Source: Watersipora subatra
Taxonomy: Eukaryota; Bryozoa; Gymnolaemata; Cheilostomatida; Watersiporidae
NCBI RefSeq assembly: GCF_963576615.1
Contig: NC_088714.1
Span: 39,160,572-39,224,571, forward strand
Direction of reading: 5' to 3'
DNA length: 64,000 nt
The first letter of the stretch is position 1; the number at the start of each line of letters is the position of its first letter. Position numbers and translations under genes: made by a program. The notes under the pieces are model-generated. The model worked only from the letters and a program-made list of their open reading frames with translations. It searched no databases and was not told where the DNA came from. Positions 1 through 7,600 of this stretch are shown here, piece after piece.

Positions 1-828
1 GATCGGTACCTGGTACGAAGATCCCTCGCTGACAGACATCTGAACAGTACTCAACTTTGTAAGGGGATCAAGGACAACAGAGATATTGAGATTCACCCCA
101 GTACAGTGCGAAGAAGACTGCTTGCAAATGGTTTGAAAGGCTGCAAGGCAAGGCGCAAGCCCTTAGTTTCTGAGAAACAGCGAAAGCGTCGTCTAGAGTG
201 GGCTAAAGATAAACGGTTCTGGACAACAGCCCAATGGCAAAGGGTCTTGTTCAGTGATGAGTCAACATTTACCATCCAAAACCACTCTGGAAATTGTTAT
301 GTGAGAAGACGACCTGGAGAGGAGTACAGCCCGGCTTGTACGCTACCAACCATCAAGCACCCTACTGGAGTCATGGTATGGGGTTGCATGACAGCTTTTG
401 GTGTGGGAAGACTCTCCATTTGCGAAGGCATGATGAATGGAGACAAATACATCAAGACCATGGAAGATGTCATGCTTCCAAGTGCTCGGAGCCTATTCAC
501 CAGCAACGACCAACCCTGGTACTACCAGGATGACAATGCACCCTGCCACCGTGCCAAGAGAGTCAAGGAGTGGATGACCAGAAGTAATGTAAGGGTAATA
601 GACTGGCCAGCACAAAGCCCTGACCTGAATCCCATTGAAAATCTTTGGCAGCGTATTGGTGTGATAGTCAGCAAAGATAAACCAAAGACAAAACGGGAGC
701 TCATAGAGAAGATTATTCATGCTTGGCATCACATCATCACTCCTGAAGAGCTCAGAAAGTTGGTAAACAGCATGCCTCGACGGTGTCAGATGGTGATCAA
801 GAACAAGGGCTGGCCAATAAAATACTAA
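1..828 (+). CDS. Tc1-like transposase, partial at window edge
   Basis: The frame is open from base 1 to the TAA at 826-828 (275 codons), so the N-terminal part of a usual roughly 340-residue Tc1 transposase is missing only because the window starts here. The N-terminal third is the helix-turn-helix end (STVRRRLLANGLKG). The catalytic triad is visible: D in LFSDEST, D in YYQDDNAPCH, and E in SPDLNPIENLW, with exactly 34 residues between the second D and E. This is the D34E signature of the Tc1 branch. It would cut and paste the element at TA sites. No stop or frameshift is seen, so it may still be active if the N-terminus is intact. Confidence 0.92.
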   Translation, partial: DRYLVRRSLADRHLNSTQLCKGIKDNRDIEIHPSTVRRRLLANGLKGCKARRKPLVSEKQRKRRLEWAKDKRFWTTAQWQRVLFSDESTFTIQNHSGNCYVRRRPGEEYSPACTLPTIKHPTGVMVWGCMTAFGVGRLSICEGMMNGDKYIKTMEDVMLPSARSLFTSNDQPWYYQDDNAPCHRAKRVKEWMTRSNVRVIDWPAQSPDLNPIENLWQRIGVIVSKDKPKTKRELIEKIIHAWHHIITPEELRKLVNSMPRRCQMVIKNKGWPIKY

Positions 829-1185
829 TGCTCAGCTCAAGACACCTTACCAGTCCTTCTGAAGACCAACAATAACCCAACGGCCCTTTTCAGGGCCACC
901 AATTTGTATAAAAGAGTTTGTTTGTATCCTATTTTATCAATTCTCACTAACAACATTCATAGCCTGCAATAAGTCTGCCTTTCGGTAGATCCACCCCCAG
1001 CAATAAAAATCTGAGAATATTTTCGAATATTTGGCATCATCTTGTTCTTCAGAATTTTCCCTTTCAAATGATATATATATTGATGGGGTTGAGGCACTTA
1101 ACTCCAAAGAATTTCTTAGACAACAGCATATAAACATACATATTTGAAGATTTAACTGGTGATTCCAAGTTTATGCACACCACTG
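1..1185 (+). mobile_element. Tc1/mariner-family DNA transposon, left end outside window
   Basis: An open transposase frame fills 1-828. About 360 bp of untranslated sequence follows and ends in a Tc1-type terminal inverted repeat. On the minus strand the terminus reads CAGTGGTGTGCATAAACTTG, starting at 1185, followed outward by the target dinucleotide TA at 1186-1187. The left TIR lies beyond the window. The element sits in the BAZ1A intron downstream of exon 8, in the opposite orientation to the gene. The uninterrupted frame suggests fairly recent insertion. Confidence 0.9.
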
Positions 1186-1438
1186 TACATCGTCTTAACC
1201 TTAACACACTCACAGCAGATTGATACAAAATCACAAACTGAAAATTTGAGATTGAAACAGATCAATGTACTATGGTCAGTTTTGCAATGAAGAAGCTACA
1301 AGGAAAGTCTGAAATGACCCTCTGCGATGTTGTGCCGGCAAAGTGTTGTGTGTTTTCGTGAAATGTTGTGCCTACAAGCCTCGAGTGTCTGAATGTCGGA
1401 AGGAGCTTAAGAGAATGTAAACATTTTAGATACCAGAC

Positions 1439-1658
1439 CTAGTGTGACTCCATCTGGAAAGCTGTTCTCCAGTCCAAGATGTTCACCAAAGACAAAGAGG
1501 AACTCCACAACCATGACAATGTCACCAAAATATGGTGCGAGTATAGGAGGGACAGGCAGGGAGCTCGGAAAGGCCTCCAAATCCTCACATAATAAATCAT
1601 CTCGCGGTTTGTTCCATTCCCTAAGTCTGTCAGCCACTAGCCGTTTCTCCTCTCGTGC
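1439..1658 (-). CDS. BAZ1A: BAZ1A coding exon 8 (start of DDT domain)
   Basis: Acceptor GAGTTGTAG, donor GTCTGG (weak but in phase). It encodes LREWNKPRDDLLCEDL, the conserved pre-DDT motif, then GDIVMVVEFLFVFGE and NSFPDGVTL, the first helices of the DDT domain that mediates ISWI binding. The rest of DDT must be in an exon left of the window, because the Tc1 element occupies 1-1185. Confidence 0.92.
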
Positions 1659-4600
1659 CTACAACTCGTATTTACATATCAGTTGAAAATAAGATGCTTA
1701 CTGTCCACAAAACATCAGAAATAGGTTAGAGATTTATTATTAAAAACGAGGAACTAGGAATGACCTTGATCCGCTCCTGTTCTTTCAACTCTCTCAACCT
1801 TAGCTTCTCCTCAGCCATCCTCATCGCTGCCTCCTCACGCAGTTTTTCCCTTTCTACCTTTTGCTGCTCTTTAAATGCTAGCCTCTGCGCTGCCCTCTCC
1901 TCCGGAGTCATCTTCTCCTTTGCCTCCTTTTTAACTGCAACAAAAGAGTGTGAATGACTGCGGAAGGGCTAAAAATGAATTGTTTGGACTAGTGGTACAA
2001 CATCAACAACTACGAAGATCCACTTTATTCTTTTAGAAACGATTACGAGTGAAAACTGACTTGAACTTATTTAAAAGGAGTAGAGAAGGTTGTGAAATGA
2101 GCCATCAGGTTTAGATGTCACGCTTCAATGAAGCTAGGGGTTTACATATGTATGTATGTACATGCATGTACATGTATGTACATGCATGTACATGTATGTA
2201 TGTAGATATGCAACACAGCTAACCTTTGCTTTTAGCTTCCTTAGCCTTGTCTTCTTTGGCCATTCGTTTTGCCTCCCGGATTATTTCCGTGTCCTCCTCC
2301 GTTCTCCTCATTCTTTTATTAGATTTGCCCCGACCTGCGGCTAGCTTCTTGGCAGCCATTTTTGAATGAGCAAACTCGGGCTTAGAAAGGCAGATGTAGT
2401 CTGAGAAATCTGCATTTGTGATGTTGTATTTGTCCAAATACTCTTGCTGCATACAAAGCGAAAGTAAACAGCGACTAATACAAAAAGCTACGCAATGGCA
2501 AACCAAATACAGTCATACTTCAACTTATGAGCTTAATGCGTTCCGAGACTGACCTCGTATGTCAATTTACTCGCATGTTGGTGCAATTTATTTATATATA
2601 GAACAATTAAATATATATTGATTGGTTTCCATACTCTAAAAAAATTCAAATAAAACACTCAAAACAAGATATTGTAACAGAAAGAACATGTTGGTTATTG
2701 TCCTAATTTACCACATGCTTTCAAAAAGCAACAAATAAAAAATAATGCAAGGAAATGTGATTAATTGAAATGTAAAATTAAACACATACAATAGCAGCTA
2801 ACGCTAGCATTTGCCAGAGAGGGAGATAAAAGTTATCCTTCATTACAACATTTGACTTTGATTCTCGCTGGTTAGCTAATTTTTCCTTTGTTTCGTTTTC
2901 ACGACCAGCCGGCCGTTTTGAAATAAACCTATCTAAGGACATTTGCCTTTGTCGCCCTTTTAACATGTTGCGATTAGGACGAACACAGGTGTCGTCACAA
3001 AGGGTTAATGCACGACCATTAGCCAACTTGTTCGAATGTCTATTTTTATAGTTTTGATAGATAGCAACGGCCTTTTCACATAGCATCGTTTCAGTTACGC
3101 TGTCACCGGCCAATTGTTTATCTTTTATCCAATGCCTGAACAGTCTCTCCATCAGCGGTCGTGAAGATCGCTGCGCCGTTTAGAAACTATGGTTAGTCCT
3201 TTTGCGAACTAAATGCCCTGAATATAATCCTTCTGTTTGATAATTGTGGGTGTATTTCTGTCATATTGCTGAGCTAGCTCAATCACGCATACACCTTTCG
3301 CATATTTTTCAATAATTTTCCGTTTAATATCAATTGTTATCATTTGCTGTTTCTTTGCATTACTTTCTATTTTACTGGCAAAGTTTCGGTCTACGCACAG
3401 TACTTTTAATTCACATAATTCTGCTCTGAAAATCGCGCAAAAAATCTGGTACAAAAGTATAACCTGGGCAGTTGAAAATACAGAGTGATGCTGTTCTCAT
3501 AAAACACCTCCGGCATACTTGGCAACTGACTCACGTGCTCGAATCTTAAATATGGCTCGTATGTTAGTGCTAAAACTTGCTTAAAAGTTGGCTCGTATCT
3601 CCAGTTTCTCGTACATTGGAGCACTCGTAAGTTGAAGTATTACTGTACCATAAAGGTTTTTACCAGGCTTCATTAAATTTATGGCCCATGAAGTCCTTAG
3701 CAACTGCCCCTGAAGTTCTTAGCAACTGCCCATGAAATCCTTAGCAACTGCCCCTGATGTTCTTAGCAACTGCCCATGAAGTCCTTAGCAACTAAATGTA
3801 ACTATATGTAAAGAAACTTGAAGCAGATCTCAGCAGCTAACTGTTCATCTTCCTGAAATGCCTTTCTAAAGATCCAATAATTTACAATGCGAGTATAAGA
3901 AGTTATAAACAAGTTCTTAGCAGGCCGCTGTTGCTAGCAATGATAAACCTGCAAATGATTTGTGCATGAATTTATGAATCATGAATTTGTGCTTAAATTA
4001 AAATCTAAGTTTTCTGTCATGTAGTGATTTATATAAAACGTGTAAGTTATGACACTGTCACATCTCCTTAAACTCATTCGCAACCGACTAACTTTCATGC
4101 GACCTACATGTACCTCAAATACCAATCATTTCTCAGAAAAATGCTATAAATTTAACTTGCCGCTACAAGAAACTGAATTGAGATAGATTACCCATTCAAT
4201 TTTCAAAATAATCAGCCAAGTCTCTTTCAAATGGTATAAAATTTAAACAGAGACTTCATATTACTTACATGTAGACATGTGTCTCAAAGAAGGTAGTTTT
4301 TAAAAATTTCTAATTTTCAAAAACCTTTACTTGCTGAAACAAAGTTAGAATTTCACCATAAAAATGGTAAAGATCTAAGTAATTTAGTTAAAATTATTGT
4401 TTGGCTACATACAATACACAGTTATAAATAATATCTTTAAAAATAACAGTTAGACATGAACGTAAAAAACATGAAACTTTAATTTCGAACCTTTCTTCAC
4501 GAGTATCAACCTTCAAACCAAAACATAGCAAATCTACATGACAATATAACTCAAATAAACTGTCATCAACATGTTTCAAATAATGAAAATATGTTCATAA

Positions 4601-7600
4601 ACTCTGTTCTTGACTTTTCAGACTTCATAGACAGCTCTAAGAATCAATATGATGCTATCGAAAATGAATGGTAGCATTAGTCTGACTACGGCTCACTGCC
4701 TAAAAGGTGCATTTTTATTCGAGCATAATGATTTAAATTGGCAAAATTAAAAGTTAATAAAAACTTCGAAACATTAAAAATAATGTTTCAATTTGATCTA
4801 TGCAGTCTTTCACTGTTTTACCACTTCTGAATCTGCATAATTACTTCTGCAGTTGAAAAAGATTGATCACGAACGATAAAATTTCCAGTTGCCATGATGA
4901 TTTCCGGGTTAAGTAAACGCCGATATGGGTTTAGTATTTTGGTTACAACTTGCCAGAGATATCATCGATGCATATTTGTATGTTTTTCTGATTGGCCAGG
5001 GATTTTTCTTCCTAACTAATCATAACTGTAAATGGAATAGGTACATATAAATTTCCACGGCGAGATAATTTGCGTTGGTAGCCTAGATACAATATAAATT
5101 AACGAGTTAACTCGCGATGGTTGCGAATGAGTTAATAGACGAAAATCTAACCCCTTTCATTGGTCATCTAACGGTGTCATGAGGGGATGAAACAAAAGGT
5201 TATACATGCACTGAGTTGGCAAGGGAAGACTAGAAGACTTCACGGTGAGTTGAAATACAGTACCCAGGATGATAAGGAGGGTTGAGATACAGTAGTCAAG
5301 AGTATAAGGAGGGTTGAGATACAGTACCGGGAGTATAAGGAGGGTTGAGATACAGTAGTCAAGAGTATAAGGAGGGTTGAGATACAGTAGTCAAGAGTAT
5401 AAGGAGGGTTGAGATACAGTAGTCAAGAGTAAAAGGAGGGTTGAGATACAGTAGTCAAGAGTATTAGGAGGGTTGAGACACAGTAGTCAAAAGGATAAGG
5501 AGGGTTGAGATACAGTAGTCAAGAGTATAAGGAGGGTTGAGATACAGTACACAAGAATATAAGGTGAGTTGAATTACAGTACCTTGACATTCCAGATGCC
5601 ATTGACTTGCTCACAGTGATATTTGAGAAACATTTTACATTTATCTTGGTTGATGCTGTGTAGACCGTTCTTCTCACGTCTAATACAGGAAGTGTCAACA
5701 ACGACTATTCCATCGTCACCCTCAATAAACTCATTTGTCTCGTCATCCCAAAGCCGGACTCGGTATCGTATGTGACTAAAACATGGCTAACCCTCTCAGC
5801 ATTATTAGTCAATAGACACTATCATCTGGATATTTACACAATTAAGAAAAATTTAGCATGTATATATAATATCAAATAAGACAACAGTAGATACACTAGA
5901 TACGCAATGCCTGACGAATTCACCTTATTTATCCCTTACTTACTCCCACAACTTATTCTCCTCACTTACTCCCCCTACGTACTTCCCCTTACTTACTCCC
6001 AATCTGGTTCATCTGCTGCCCTCTCATCCTGCTCATCTTCCTCCTCAGCAACAAGGAAACTGTCCACAACTTTCCCCTCCCACCTACCAACATACAATAT
6101 AATTAACAAAATATATACGGAATGAAATGAAGACATCGATATTGTACTACGATGTATAAATTATTATTGATTTCCTGTCATTATAAAATGCAAGGAAACA
6201 TCTACATTCGACTAGCTAAACACATCTCCAACATACAACAAAATATTTGAGCAAATATTTTATTCTATATTTCAAGTAATTCCAACACGCGATCTCGAAA
6301 CATTGCAGTCGCGTGAAACAAAATGAAGAGATTATAGTGAGAATTAAAAAAGACAGTTGCATAAAAATAATAAGTCAAAAGAGCTATGTTAGTTTAAAGA
6401 TCATGTAGTCAAAATTAGAGCACGTTGTTCTATTTATCTGTATCACAAACTCTACTTCTGCACTGTGTCCCTCCTACATTAGAGCACGTTATTCTATTTA
6501 TCTGTATCACAAACTCTACTTCTGCACTGTGTCCCTCCTACATTAGAGCACATTGTTCTATTTATCTGTATCACAAAATCTACTTCTGCACTGTGTCCCT
6601 CCTACATTAGAGCACGTTATTCTATTTATCTGTATCACAAACTCTACTTCTGCACTGTGTCCCTCCTACATTAGAGCACGTTATTCTATTTATCTGTATC
6701 ACAAACTCTACTTCTGCACTGTGTCCCTCCTACATTAGAGCACGTTATTCTATTTATCTGTATCACAAAATCTACTTCTGCACTGTGTCCCTCCTACATT
6801 AGAGCACGTTATTCTATTTATCTGTATCACAAACTCTACTTCTGCACTGTGTCCCTCCTACATTAGAGCACGTTATTCTATTTATCTGTATCACAAACTC
6901 TACTTCTGCACTGTGTCCCTCCTACATTAGAGCACGTTATTCTATTTATCTGTATCACAAACTCTACTTCTGCACTGTGTCCCTCCTACATCAAGACTGC
7001 ACCTCCAATGCGCTGTCTCTAAGATCTTCAATAAAATAAACAATTTAATCTTTATTTATTGATCAGTTATATTTTAAATTATTCTAGCATCTCCCTTATA
7101 TAACGCACTCGTCTCACTGCTGGGTTTAATTAGCTAGTTTATATTTAAGGAGTATTTTTGGGGCTTGTAACAAACTAGATGAATTAGTGTAGTCTTATAG
7201 GAATAGGGCTTTAATCCACTACAGGGCCCTTTTTCATCTTATAGATGAAAAAGGGCCCAGTAGTGAATTAAAAAGGTAGGTAAAAATTTGACTGATTTAA
7301 GTTACAGTAAATAAACCTATTGAATCTTCATAGACACCAAATAGAGTAGCGAATATTTAGGTAAAAATGTATTTTGGCTATAAAAGTAATATTCTAAAAC
7401 AGATTCAACAAAAAGTTTCTTCTTTGTAGTACCACCACTACACTCTTCTTCTTGTGGTACCACCACTACACTCTTCTTCTTGTGGTACCACCACTACACT
7501 CTTCTTCTTGTGGTACCACCACTACACACTTCTTCTTGTGGTACCACCACTACATTATTCTTCTTGTGGTACCACCACTACATTCTTACACTCTTCTTGT

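Noticed and set aside
297..732. Several frames antisense or shifted within the first 830 bases
   Set aside because: Shadows of the Tc1 transposase coding frame.
5907..6125. Plus-strand 72-codon Ser-rich frame
   Set aside because: It is the antisense of BAZ1A exon 4 and its intron.
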